A DNA stretch of 64,000 nucleotides from Branchiostoma floridae (lineage: Eukaryota; Chordata; Leptocardii; Amphioxiformes; Branchiostomatidae). The notes under the pieces were generated by a model. That model made no database searches. It worked only from the letters and a program-made list of their open reading frames with translations, and had not been told where the DNA came from. This document shows, piece after piece, positions 47,414-60,000 of the stretch. Location of the stretch: positions 16,737,933 to 16,801,932 of the forward strand of contig NC_049979.1 in the NCBI RefSeq assembly GCF_000003815.2. Reading direction: 5' to 3'. The translations under genes and the position numbers were made by a program. Numbering within the stretch: position 1 is the first letter of the stretch; every line of letters begins with the position of its first letter.

Positions 47414-50397
47414 TTAGTCAGTCTTGTTGTGTGCTCCTGACTGCATCAAGTCAAAGCTAATGTTGACTGAGTTCTGCATCAATGTCTGTGTCTTGTAAGG
47501 CAGCAGTCTGTAACAAAATAAATCGATGGAAAAAATATGATTGTGCAGTTCACAATTATTATCATATTGGAATGTATCACACACCGTACTGATATGTTAT
47601 GTATAAGGTATGTTGTAAATAGTTGTATGAATGTAGAGTGACCTCTCTTTGAAGAGAAAGCTCAACACACTGCCCATTGTGGGCTAGTCATAGATTATCA
47701 TAGTTAAGGGCACAGACATTGAGGCACAGATATTGTCTTTTAATGATGTATATTGCTAGCCAGTATGAGCATTATAATATTTCAGTCTTGTCCAAAAGGA
47801 AAACAACACTAAATAATACCATGGGTACCAAAAGTCTAATGTAACATGTCATTAAATGTTACAAGACTTAAGCACAATAGGTTGATTCTAGTTTTTGTAA
47901 AACATATCCTGATAATCAAGACCATTTCTCCTTTGTTTTATACACATACCCATTATTATTCTAGCTAAGGTAAGTTAAGGTAGCTGACATACAGGGTTAT
48001 ACTGCACTGTTGAAGTTAAACACACACACGCCCCCCCCCCCCCTGGGATTGGGGGAAGGGGCAGGCTCTCCCGTCTTGAAGAATTCTAGCTAAATGTGGT
48101 CAAACTTACTGGATATTGAGAGGAACAGATCGCAACTCTGGTGGCAAAATGATACGTCTTTTGTTCTTGAGAACGGCATCAACTGCTTCCAAGGCAACTT
48201 CTTCAGGTGAAAGAATACGCAACCCACCTGTAGTACTGGAAGGTGACAACACAGGTAAACTTTGCTTTGCACATCATTCTGTGGTTCTCACTAAAGGATG
48301 ATTATTGACTTGGTCAAAGACAAGGTCATACTAAATGATACTGAGATGAGAAATGACAATAATTGGTGATAACCTTTCTCAAACAATGTGATTTTAGCAA
48401 GAATAACAATAAGGTACCCAGTGCCTCAGATTTTCTGATCCATGCTGCCATCCTGTTGTCAGACTGATGGCTCTTTCATGACCCTCACACAAGTATGTAA
48501 TCTTGTACCTTCCAAGTTTTGGGTTGGGACAAAATCCTGTGTCAATGAAGAAGGGACAGACGGTGGTTGTTTTAATTCCATCCTTCCCCTGCAGTTCCAG
48601 CTCTTTCAGCAAGGTGTCCATCAGTCCCACCACAGCATGCTTTGATGAGCTATCAAAATTACAAGAAAGACCAAGTCATCCTGTTGGTTCGAACTGTCCA
48701 TTAAAACGTTAGAAATAGTACATTGTAGTATAACGGTAGTTCACCTTTATCCACATGGTAGCCTATATCCGTTGTTATTAAAAACGACATATTTCGGGAT
48801 ATCTAGTCGACGGATGTTGGTTTCAAATTGCAATATGTTCACAGCATTCCAGTCTGAAACAGCCGTCTGTAGACTTGATATCCCTTAATACTCCGATTTT
48901 ATATACAACGGACAAAGGTTACCTCGCAGATAAAGGTGATCTAGCATTATCAAGGCATCCAAATTCATAATTTACCGTCCTCCACATCTGTCATTCTAAT
49001 TGTCAATTAGCAGATTTTCAAACACAGTAAGTAATAGTATTAGTAGTCAATATCACCTGTAGTCAACCATATATGGACTTCCATTGTAGCCTGCTATAGA
49101 GGCCAATGCAGCAATGTGCCCCTGGTTCCTGGTCATCATACCTGGCAGGAAGGCACGTATGGTCTGCAATGGGGGCAAACAAAAAGGTGGCATGAATGAC
49201 AATACATCTGTTCAACAAATGTTGATAGTTTTTATAAAAACATCAAAAATATTGCATAAGATACATCGATAATGATTTTTGAAGCAATATTCTGAATTTA
49301 AAAAAAGGCATCCTCAATTAGGATATGTATATTGTTATTTATTAAAAGAAAAAGAACTCCATCATTCAATGTTTACTCTCACCCAAAAATGTGCAAGGAC
49401 ATTGACTTGGAAGGTCCTCTCAATCTGGTCATCTGTTAGGTCCAGTACAGAGCCTGTAGTCATCACACCAGCATTGTTGAATAGAATGGTCACATCACCT
49501 ACCTCTTCTTTCACCTGGGGCAGGTGATAAAGAGGATCAAGTGATACTGTAAATGCTGCAATCTGCACGTCTTAATCCTCTTTAGATCTGGGATTATCAC
49601 TCAGCTAAAGTGGTAATGTTAATTGTAATCTGTGTAGCAGTAGCATAGTATTACTTAGTAATGGGGACTCAGATATTGACACCGGTTGTACTGCACAATC
49701 AATGTGGAGTGAATCAATCTACAAGTTTAAAACGTTAAATTTAAGACTTATAAGATCTTGTCAACCCACAAAAAATAGTGCCTACGTGTAGGTGCACAAA
49801 AATTGCTACAAAATTGATGAAATTGCAATGTAAGTTATGTGTATTAAAGTAACGATATGTGTCACTTGGGTACCACTGGCAGTGGAGACACGAAATACAT
49901 AGCCTGGATACCATACCCCAACCCCCAAAATATCTTTCGTGTTGGGCACGATAGATACTTGAGATCGGGCTCAGGGGTTTGGTAACCAGGCTACAAAATA
50001 CACGACACTTCCAACTGTTGACATTCTTCTTCTACCGGCAAATTTGTTATAAGATTGGACTGCATTTTATGAAATAAGTAGCCCCGCCCACCTGTTGGGC
50101 CACCCGCTGTATCTCCTCCCTTTTGCTACAGTCGCACTGGTAGGCTCGTGCCGTGCCGCCTTCCTCGCGGATCTGTTCGGCAGTAGTTTCATTCCCGTCC
50201 CGATTGATGTCCCACAGCACCACGGTGGCGCCCAGCCGGCCGAACTCCAGAGCCAGGCACCGCCCGACCCCGTGAGCCGCCCCGGTCACCAACACCACCT
50301 CTCCCCGCACACTCTTCCTCTTCACCGGGACAAAGTTCAACACGAAGGCCTCTAGGATAGTCCAGAAAATCTTAGCAATTAAAATGAAGATATTCAT
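47414..50397 (-). CDS. Short-chain dehydrogenase/reductase, HSD17B11/HSD17B13-like (SDR16C family)
   Basis: Six exons on the minus strand: 50397-50092, 49514-49383, 49163-49057, 48649-48509, 48235-48110 and 47507-47414 (906 nt, 301 residues plus stop, the usual length). The start is an ATG opening a hydrophobic N-terminal helix ([20 protein letters not shown]), the ER/lipid-droplet anchor of this family. The NAD(P)-binding motif TGAAHGVG, the structural NNAG, the catalytic Ser (ASIAG) and the YSSSK pair (YxxxK, created across an exon junction) are all present. Segments such as [16 protein letters not shown] and LPGMM...GHI resemble mammalian HSD17B11/13 more than retinol dehydrogenase 10, though SDR16C5/RDH10-type retinol activity is the main alternative. 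Family members oxidise steroids or retinol at the ER and on lipid droplets. The gene is divergent from the hormone-sensitive lipase gene starting at 50947. Confidence 0.9.
49900..49993. mobile_element. Short fold-back element in an SDR intron
   Basis: TAGCCTGGATACCATACCCC on the left pairs with GGGGTTTGGTAACCAGGCTA on the right. 94 bp, located in SDR intron 1. Confidence 0.65.
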
Positions 50398-50946
50398 GTT
50401 TTACTTCAAGTAGTAACGCCAACGTTACTAGAAAGTCTAAACTCTTCGACCAAACTATCCAGAGACTTCGAGGTTACGTTCACTGAGCAAATCCATTCGA
50501 ATCGCTCAGTGACGAATTTGTCGCCCGGTTCAGGGAATAATCTNNNNNNNNNNNNNNNNNNNNNNNNNNNNNNNNNNNNNNNNNNNNNNNNNNNNNNNNN
50601 NNNNNNNNNNNNNNNNNNNNNNNNNNNNNNNNNNNNNNNNNNNTCTAATAACCATGCACTGTAAGTTCCCCAAATAGAAGTACAACGCTATTCGACAACA
50701 GACGATTCAAATCTTCTGTGGGCTCAAAGCCTTGGACTATACCATTAAGGTTACGGCAATGGTTCTGATGCAAAACATTTAATGGAGCCAACACGAAATA
50801 GCTACTGTTTGATATTCGTGAAAGACACTCTTTTGATACGAAATTACTTGAGGTATTATAAAGGGATTTATTTAAAGCGTGATATTCCAGTTTATGTCAG
50901 TAAATCATAGCACCCCCAGGTCACAATAGATCCACCCGCCGGTAAG
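50398..50946. promoter_or_regulatory. Candidate bidirectional promoter between the SDR and lipase genes
   Basis: About 550 bp separate the SDR start codon (50397, minus) from the proposed lipase start codon (50947, plus). The interval includes a 100-N assembly gap (50544-50643), so its real length is unknown. No TATA box is obvious next to either start. The short divergent spacing is the evidence; shared regulation is inferred. Confidence 0.4.
50544..50643. other. Assembly gap (100 N)
   Basis: Exactly 100 N, a conventional length for a gap of unknown size, between the SDR and lipase genes. Confidence 0.98.
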
Positions 50947-51067
50947 ATGGCGGCTGTAAAGGCGGATTCAACAACCGAAGAGAAAGCAGCTGCTCCTGAA
51001 AGTAAACCCGCGGCCGAATCTGTCAGACCGAAGGAACATGGGCACAGAGACAAAAGAAAGAAAGCAG
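50947..51067 (+). CDS. LIPE: Inferred first coding exon of the lipase gene
   Basis: ATG in the context aagATGG, 40 codons rich in Ala, Lys and Glu, then a good donor (GCAG|gtaagc). It ends in phase 1, exactly what the 53980 exon needs (G + AT = Asp). The residues are not recognisable as lipase sequence. An independent small gene or a missing exon in the 52431-53073 gap are alternatives. Confidence 0.55.
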
Positions 51068-54000
51068 GTAAGCGGTTTTCAGTCGTTTCGCGGGTGAAAA
51101 GACCCCTCTAGCACCGAGCTATTGGCTACTCTTGTTGATGCGTTAGTGTGACTATGACTGTGATGGTGGGCGTTTGCGTTTGTGACTGATTACCGATAAC
51201 TCGGACTGGAATTCCTGAATTCACATCAAATCGATTTTTGTTTAAAACACAGTAACGTTACACATCGAGAATTGTAATACCTCGTTTAAAAGCGGCATTA
51301 TCACTTTGGAATTCCAAAATCGTACCCGTTGATCAGAAATCCACGACTGATACCAAAACATAATGTCCCTATCCCAAGTTCCTCGATTTTTGTGTGGGAC
51401 GTCGACCGTGAGTCAGAATTTTAAGGTGTAACTTACTACTCAACATCGTCGGAATAACAAGTACATCACCATAGTCAGAATTTAGACGTGGTAAAAGGGC
51501 TTACATAGTTAATGTAGATGTTTGTCTTTTCAACAAATTCCATGCATAGCATAGAAACGTCTTGAGATTAAGCAACACCATTTCTATGAGTCATAGTTTG
51601 ATTCTTCCTGTGTTTTTCACCACCGTCATTTACAATATAGGGTTTGAGTGTCTCTTTTATAGGAGATATAACGTTAGCGTTATATGTTTTAAAAAATCAT
51701 TAAATACAACACTCAATATTGTTTCTTTCTCAATTATGGTTCTGCATGAAGGTGACATTTGGCCCAGAGGGATTACCTATCTCCTGAATCAAGGACATCC
51801 TTGCTTGAATGGATTGCATTCCAGCAGTCTACTGGTCCATGTTCAAACAATTGTTAGACTCATACATGCAAGTCTACGAAAGCTTCACCTTCCGCACTGG
51901 AACCGAGTGCTGAAAACAATGGTCGAATCGGCCTCAGCACTCGGCGCCCAGTGCTGAAGAATCTTCAGCACTCGTTTTCCAGTGCTGATCGGCCTTTCTC
52001 CAGTGCTGAAGCTCCCTCAGCACTCGTTTTCCAGTGCTGAAAAGACGTCAGCACTCGTTTTCCAGTGCTGAAACGACGTTTTCCAGTGCTGAATGCTCGT
52101 CAGCACTCGGCTCCAGTGCTGAACTCGCGGCCCGGGCGGCGACGGGTCAGGTCAAAGGCAACTCAGCACTGGTTACCCAGTGCTGAAACCGCCGTCAGCA
52201 CTGGAACCGAGTGCTGATATACAAAAGCTTCGCCTTCCGCACTCGATTTTCCAGTGCTCAGGGGCACTTCAGCACTGGAACATCAGTGCTGAGAAATCTT
52301 CAGCACAGGAAAACGAGTGCTGACGTCTTTTCAGCACTGGAACGTTCTTCAAACCAGTGCCGAAGTCTTTCGAGCACTGGAGTGTCCTAGTGCTGAGAGC
52401 GGTACTTGACGTATACTGATTAAAAATAAANNNNNNNNNNNNNNNNNNNNNNNNNNNNNNNNNNNNNNNNNNNNNNNNNNNNNNNNNNNNNNNNNNNNNN
52501 NNNNNNNNNNNNNNNNNNNNNNNNNNNNNNNNNNNNNNNNNNNNNNNNNNNNNNNNNNNNNNNNNNNNNNNNNNNNNNNNNNNNNNNNNNNNNNNNNNNN
52601 NNNNNNNNNNNNNNNNNNNNNNNNNNNNNNNNNNNNNNNNNNNNNNNNNNNNNNNNNNNNNNNNNNNNNNNNNNNNNNNNNNNNNNNNNNNNNNNNNNNN
52701 NNNNNNNNNNNNNNNNNNNNNNNNNNNNNNNNNNNNNNNNNNNNNNNNNNNNNNNNNNNNNNNNNNNNNNNNNNNNNNNNNNNNNNNNNNNNNNNNNNNN
52801 NNNNNNNNNNNNNNNNNNNNNNNNNNNNNNNNNNNNNNNNNNNNNNNNNNNNNNNNNNNNNNNNNNNNNNNNNNNNNNNNNNNNNNNNNNNNNNNNNNNN
52901 NNNNNNNNNNNNNNNNNNNNNNNNNNNNNNNNNNNNNNNNNNNNNNNNNNNNNNNNNNNNNNNNNNNNNNNNNNNNNNNNNNNNNNNNNNNNNNNNNNNN
53001 NNNNNNNNNNNNNNNNNNNNNNNNNNNNNNNNNNNNNNNNNNNNNNNNNNNNNNNNNNNNNNNNNNNNNNNNNTTTCTCCTTTATTTTATATTGTACGCC
53101 AACCTCCTCCTCAGGGGCATATGTTGTGCTCTATACAAATTGTGTTCTGTTTCTTTAATACCTCTATCTACATGCAAAGCAAGGCAGAATACTTCAAATC
53201 CACAGGCTCCTAGATGGTTCATTTTCCAACTTGTTTATGTTGTTACAGCAATATAGACAGGTTTGCTTTGTATTGTTTTCTATACAGAGCCAATAATAGG
53301 ATCACTTGTCACACCAACTACACAAGAATGATAGGAAGACATGATAAGATACATTTTGTATGTATAAATAATCCAGGTCTCCAGACCTGAACACCAGCTG
53401 GAGGGTATTTACCCCCACAGCCACCCTGGTGACCTTTTGACATACAGGCACAGTGTTGTTGACTTGACATCTGATAAGTAATGTAGGGATGGTGTGTATC
53501 AAGGTGACCTACTTTAGTACAAATTCTAAAGGTGTAACTGCACTGACACTGGGTCAAAAATATCCAGGCTCAGACTGTATCATGAATTGAATAGATTACT
53601 GTAGTCCTGATACATGCATAAAACATCTGGTTCCTGCACCTAGATAACTATAGGCATTGAAGCATAACCTACAAGTATTACATTATTATACTGTATACAT
53701 GTATAGGCCAAGGCACTGACCCGTCTGAAACCTAAAAAAAAACACTTGCTACAAGTATACAATTAAGGAGGTTGATTGATAGTTAAACCTCATGCACCAT
53801 TTAGCAAACAAAACTATATATAGTATATCTAGTAAAAAATCTCAAGATGCAGCTTAATATTATAGTTATGTAGATGATAAACCAATGTCCAAAATTGAAT
53901 AATCTGTCATTAGTTAGAGAGGAGCAATTGTAATCCCTGGTGCCTTATTTTAAGGATTATTTGACTTTATTTGTTTCAGATGTGGTAGACTCTGCCTACA

Positions 54001-57000
54001 ACTGTTGGTTCAAGACTCTACGTTCCCTAACAGCTAATAACAGTGAGTACTTTGAGCGACACAAGACTCAGTACTCCAGTCGCTTCTCCTCTGCAGTGTG
54101 CATCCTTCAGGGACATGCAGACGCAATCCAGCCCATCCTCGAGGGCTTCATCAGAATAGCGCCCGACTTCGACGTGGACGAAAGCACGCCCAGCAACGGC
54201 TACCGCAGCTTGGTGAAAGTGGTGGGGACTTGCATACGGCGTATCATACACGTCCAACGGAAGGTGGTGAACAATCGTGATGGTCTCCTGTTCCAGAGCA
54301 AACACTACTGCCAGGAACTGGAGGCGTATGCCTCAGTGCTGTGCCAGCTCAGAGCAATCATGGATGTTGCACAGAAGGTGTTAGCCAAAAGTAAACATGG
54401 CCAACTCTTCCCAGAGGAGAAACTCTTTCCTGAGTTCCTGTTTGAGGAAGCCGAGTCGTTGGATAAGGAGTGTTTTTACGGAAGATGTGTTGGGTTTCAG
54501 GTAAAATAGATGTAGTCCCTCATGACAGTTGGTATATTCCTCGAGTCACTTGACAGCATCTTCTATACATGAATGACTATGATATTGTCCATGATTTGGA
54601 TGGCATACTAGTATTTTGATTGTACAAAATACAGAGTACATGTGCCAAAAATAGTTACTCAAGCAACTGGATATGGTTTTGAAACGGTCAGACGTTTCGG
54701 ATAGAATCCACTATCCTTCGTCAGTGACACTGAAGAGATCTGGAAGAAACAGGTTCTTTTATACTCTAACTATGAATGAAGACAATTCAGANNNNNNNNN
54801 NNNNNNNNNNNNNNNNNNNNNNNNNNNNNNNNNNNNNNNNNNNNNNNNNNNNNNNNNNNNNNNNNNNNNNNNNNNNNNNNNNNNNNNNNNNTGGATTCTA
54901 TCCGAAACGTCTGACCGTTTCAAACCATATCCAGTTGCTTGAGTAACTATTTTTGGCGTATCTTATTACCTGGATGTCTAACCTACATCGACGTACAGAG
55001 TACATGTATTTGGCAATTAGCATTATTGGAGCAATTTGGTTAACATTGAAACAGATGGGATTGCAGCCTAAAGTATAAATGGAGCCACATAATAATCATG
55101 TATGGTTGCCAAAACCTGTTGTTGATATTGCTGTAAAATGACAGTGTTATTATCAACAACAGAATTCATTACCTGAAATGCAAACATTTGATTTGAATTT
55201 TCTTTGAATTTGATAAATGATTTTAGACAGTTTTTTTACATCAATCTAGCTAATAGTATAAAAGACATGAATAATTACATAACTGCACCACTAAATCTAA
55301 CATGATCTCACCCAGGACAAGTCTAATCCCACCACAAACCACCAGACATATAATGATTGCATGTACTCATGTAGAGAGTATAATATACATGTAACGTTAC
55401 AGGTATATTTTGCTGGTGTTCCATAAGCCCACACAGCATAATTAACCACCATACCGATCAAAATGCACCACAAGCATGGAAATTCTATAGAGGAGGCCTT
55501 GAATTCAACAGCACAGATACCATTAGTATGATTACACAATGCTTTATCTGAAATTGCTTTTGTGAGAGTATGATTATGTTACTTAGGCTGCAGCTGGAAA
55601 AGTTACATGTTTTTGTAGGACGTCATCATGTTTGCCATAGATTTCTTTGATCATCATTTTTAGTACACACAGTGATTGACACAATAACTTAAGTGATTAA
55701 TTATATTGACCAAAATTGACTAGATGCCAAAAGTCAGTATTTAGTCTTCTGTACATTTCTAAAGTACTGGAATACTGATTATTCTGTGCTAGAACAGCTT
55801 GTGCTTTCTGTGTAAGACATTGCTGTTACCACTCACACTCACTCACTATCCAGTTTAGCGTCTGTTGTTCCCTGTCTTGCAGGGGTTGGATGTTTCCTCA
55901 AGTCGTTTCGGTCTGATTGCTGCCCTCCATGCCATCAGCCTCTGTCAAGGGGCTTGGCTTTTTGCAAGTCCAGTTTTCTAAGATCTTCATTGACACTGTC
56001 TATCCGTCTCCTCTCGGGGCGCACACATGGGTTCTGGCCCACTACAGACAAGTAGTTTATCCGAATGTAAAACCCATTGATTTTTGATATCTGTTGTGTA
56101 GTTCTGTAGCTCTATGCAGCCAATCTTCCACACCATCTCCACTGCAATGGCATCGTTTGCGGAAGCCTACAGCGACCACGATGGCCAGCTGACACGAGCG
56201 CTGGCGTCCCTGCTCAATAGCGGGAAGTACGCCATGAACCCTGAGCTGCGTGCGCGGACCATCGTCAGCATGTGTGATAAAGCAGACATCAGCTTCTGTA
56301 AGGCTTTCTGGAACATCACTGAGGAGGGACCTTTACAGGTACAGTCTCATAGTTGGACATTGATCATAAGTGTCATGAAAGGTCACCTTCCAGTGCTGAA
56401 GGTTATCTTTCTCTGCACCTTTGAGCTTTTATATTGTCAGCATTATTCATATTCAAAATGAACTGGCAAAGTAGAAAGACCTGTGTTTAAAAATATGATC
56501 TAAAGTATGACTTTTCTGGAAAGATACTCTGTACATTAGCTTACTGAAATAATCATTGCTTCATATGTTATCCACCACAGCACATGTCAGGCTTCCTGAG
56601 TAGCTCAGTTAATGTGAACAAAGTGTTCCACATCCCTGCCATGCCGTTTGAGATGGAGTCCAGTTTGGAGGACGGAGAGCTGGTGACCATCACCCCACCC
56701 TGCTCCCAGACTGGACCTGGACCTGTCCAAGTCAGGCTCATATGCTTCGAGAACAGGGAGGGACAGGTCAGTCACACTGGGTCACTTGGACTTTCTTTTA
56801 TATCATCCTAATGTCAAAGAATTATATTTGTATTTATACTTCTTAAAGCAAACAAAAATGTGATTAACACCATTATTCTAAGCCTTTTGTGTTTGTTTGT
56901 TTGCTTTTTTCTAATTTATTTCATTTATTGAATGTTACCATGATAGAAGACAAAAACTGGACCAGATACTATAATATAACAACCATATATATTCAACTAC

Positions 57001-60000
57001 AAGTTATGCCAGTTGTCCTTAGACGTTGGACAGCAATCAAGTGACTGTTCTTTCCCCCTGTTAACATCAACATGATTGACAAACTGTGTTTTTGCGAACG
57101 CCAGCCAGACGATCTGGATCTGATAGAACAATTGGAGGAATACCTGGGAACCAAGAAAAAGGTGCCCATCCTGCAGTAGCTTGGTGCCCCCCTCCCCCCT
57201 CTCTCTCTCTCTCCTCACTCACCCATCCAGAACCTGGCATCAAGCAGTGTGTGCATGTTTTCTTAGCTTGAGATTATAGAGGTACATGTAGAAGTGGGTG
57301 TGGATTTGGTAAAAGTGAAGATGCACATGGTATACAAAAGCCATGTTAATTCATCAGCATGTGTTATCCTCCTGTGCCTGGTAATGAGGAATGCATCTTT
57401 CCAATCATCTCACCTTAATTATAATGGTAAAATATGATTAATAACTGGGAGATTCTTTCTGTCTTAAAGTTACATTTTGGTTTGGTTTGGAACATACCAG
57501 AATGTGACACTGTGTTTTTAATGAATTTTGCACAATGCAACTCTAAATGTGGCCACACAGACTTTAAGACTTGCTGTACCCCTCCCAGCCTGAGGACATC
57601 TCCTCCCCCATCATGGACCAGGTGGAAGAGAAACTGGGTACGAAGAAGAAGGTTCCTGCTCCCAAGTCTGATGCTCTTATCATTCATATTCACGGAGGGG
57701 GCTTTGTGGCACAGTCCTCCAAATCACATGAGGTACAAATACTTAATACAGCTATTCCTGTCTACATGTAGTTGTCCCTTGACTTTTTAGATCCAGGATT
57801 AGCTTGACATTTCAACTGGACCTTCATTTGACCCTGCTTTGATGACATAGATATAAAGACATGTCAGCAAAGTTTGACCTGTGTACTGAATTATACAGAT
57901 GTACCTGCGGACCTGGGCGAAGGACATTGACGTGCCCATTCTGTCTGTGGACTACTCGCTGGCTCCTGCACACCCCTTCCCTAGGGCCATGGAGGAGTGC
58001 TTCTTTGCTTATGCATGGGCACTGAAGAATGCTCACATCCTTGGTCAGTACTCTTGTGACGTTGTGTGCATGGATGCGTATAAGAAATATCTTGTACATT
58101 TATGCACTTATCTTTTGTCTACATGCTAGTTTACAACAAAATATAACAATACAATCAATATCTGATATAGTGAAATGTGTCACTTTCAAAAGTAATCATT
58201 ACAGTATCCAGTTCAATAGTAGTTTTGTAGGAATGACATGTTATCGTTTATTCCCACCCCAGGCACCACAGCAGAGAGAGTATGTCTGGCTGGGGACAGT
58301 GCAGGAGGAAACCTGTGTGTGTCTGTGGCCATGAGAGCTGCTAACTATGGCATAAGGGTTGGTATTCTGCTGTGTCACAAATTTGTTTGTACACTGTTTT
58401 AACATATCAGTTTTGCTTTTTTTGTATACTGTATCTGCTTTTATGTCATACCTGTGACGCGAAAACGTTCGATACGGGTGTTCCGGACCGGGCCGTACGC
58501 TTCCGTATCGCACAGGTTTGAAAGGCGTATCACACAGGCTTTCTTCGAGTAAATCGAAGCATTTCGAGCGGGCCGAATACGGCTCGGGTGGCAATTCGAA
58601 TACCTGATTCGGACGTTGGAACATTGCTGTTGCAACACTTTTGGTTCGAGGGCACCAAATTTGTTCAACTTCTGGCGCATTTCGCATCAAAACATGGGTT
58701 TTCTCAGGTGGGTATGACATAAATGAAATACAACACGGTGTATTCCGCATCACCCTCGGTCCCAGCCCTCCCGCGGGTCGGGCCGATACCTCGGGTGATA
58801 CGGAATACACCGTGTTGTATTCTATATTTATCACAGGTACCTGCTTTTTTAATGTCACTTGTGATGAAAAACAAAGGTTTTGTTGTTCTGTAGGTTCCTG
58901 ATGGAGTCCTTGCCGCATACACCCCCTTCCTGGTCCGGTACACCCCCTCCCCCTCCCGTCTCCTGTGCATGATGGACCCCCTCCTCCCCATGGGTATCCT
59001 GTCCCGCTGCATTGCTGCTTATGCTGGTCTCAAAGAGAAGAAGCCGGGAGAAGACGTCAGTTCCTCCAGTTCGACCACGAGTTCCACCCCCCAGCTCAGC
59101 ACTCCTGAGCACAACTTCTCCTCAGCCAGACTGGTGTTTGATCCCTCTCCTACAGAACCCAAGAGGAGTGGGGAGGGGGCAGCCGCTCCAAAACTGTTAT
59201 TCACAAACACGTCGGGTGGTCTGTGTGAAGTCCATACCCCCTCACCCAGCCCTCCAGGTGGGGATGGGCCAGTCCAAACAGACATACCAGTATTAACTGT
59301 GGAAACAGAGACTGCTGTCATACAGGGCAAACTGAACACTGAACCAACCGTAGATAATCTAAAAGAGCCCCATTTTGAGGACATTGCGTTGTCTCCTTAC
59401 GAAGAAGACAGTGGTGACTCGGAGTGGTCCCTCACAGACAAACAGACTGAAGTAGACTCACCAAGTGGAGTGAGTGATGAGAAGAGTCCAGAGGAAGGAT
59501 CAGAAGGAAAGGAGAAGGACAGAGCAGCAGAGGATGACCCCAACAGGCCCTCCTCTCTTTCTCTGCCATCTCTACCATCCCTGGATGAGATCTCCATGGC
59601 GATATCGAAGATGACGGAGAGTAAACCGGAGGAGGTTGTGCTGCCCTCGGAGCCGGTACACAGTCCGACCTCGATATCCCACGTGACCAGGTACCGCCCG
59701 TCTCCCATCCTCAACAACCCCTACATGTCCCCACTCCTGGCTGATGATGAGCTGCTGAAGGGCCTCCCTCCTGTCTATCTAGTGGTGAGTTACTCTTTTC
59801 AGGTAGAAAAGCATGACTGCTACCAGGACTAAAATGATGAATAAGGGTCAGAAGTAGTTTTAGATCCTACCATTTAATGGCATCATAAAAAAATGTGATA
59901 TGGCAAATATCAAAATAACAGTAACCTGTGCCCATGTGTCCTGCAGCCCTGTGCCTTGGACCCTGTACTGGATGACTCGATCATGTTTGCGCACCGTCTG

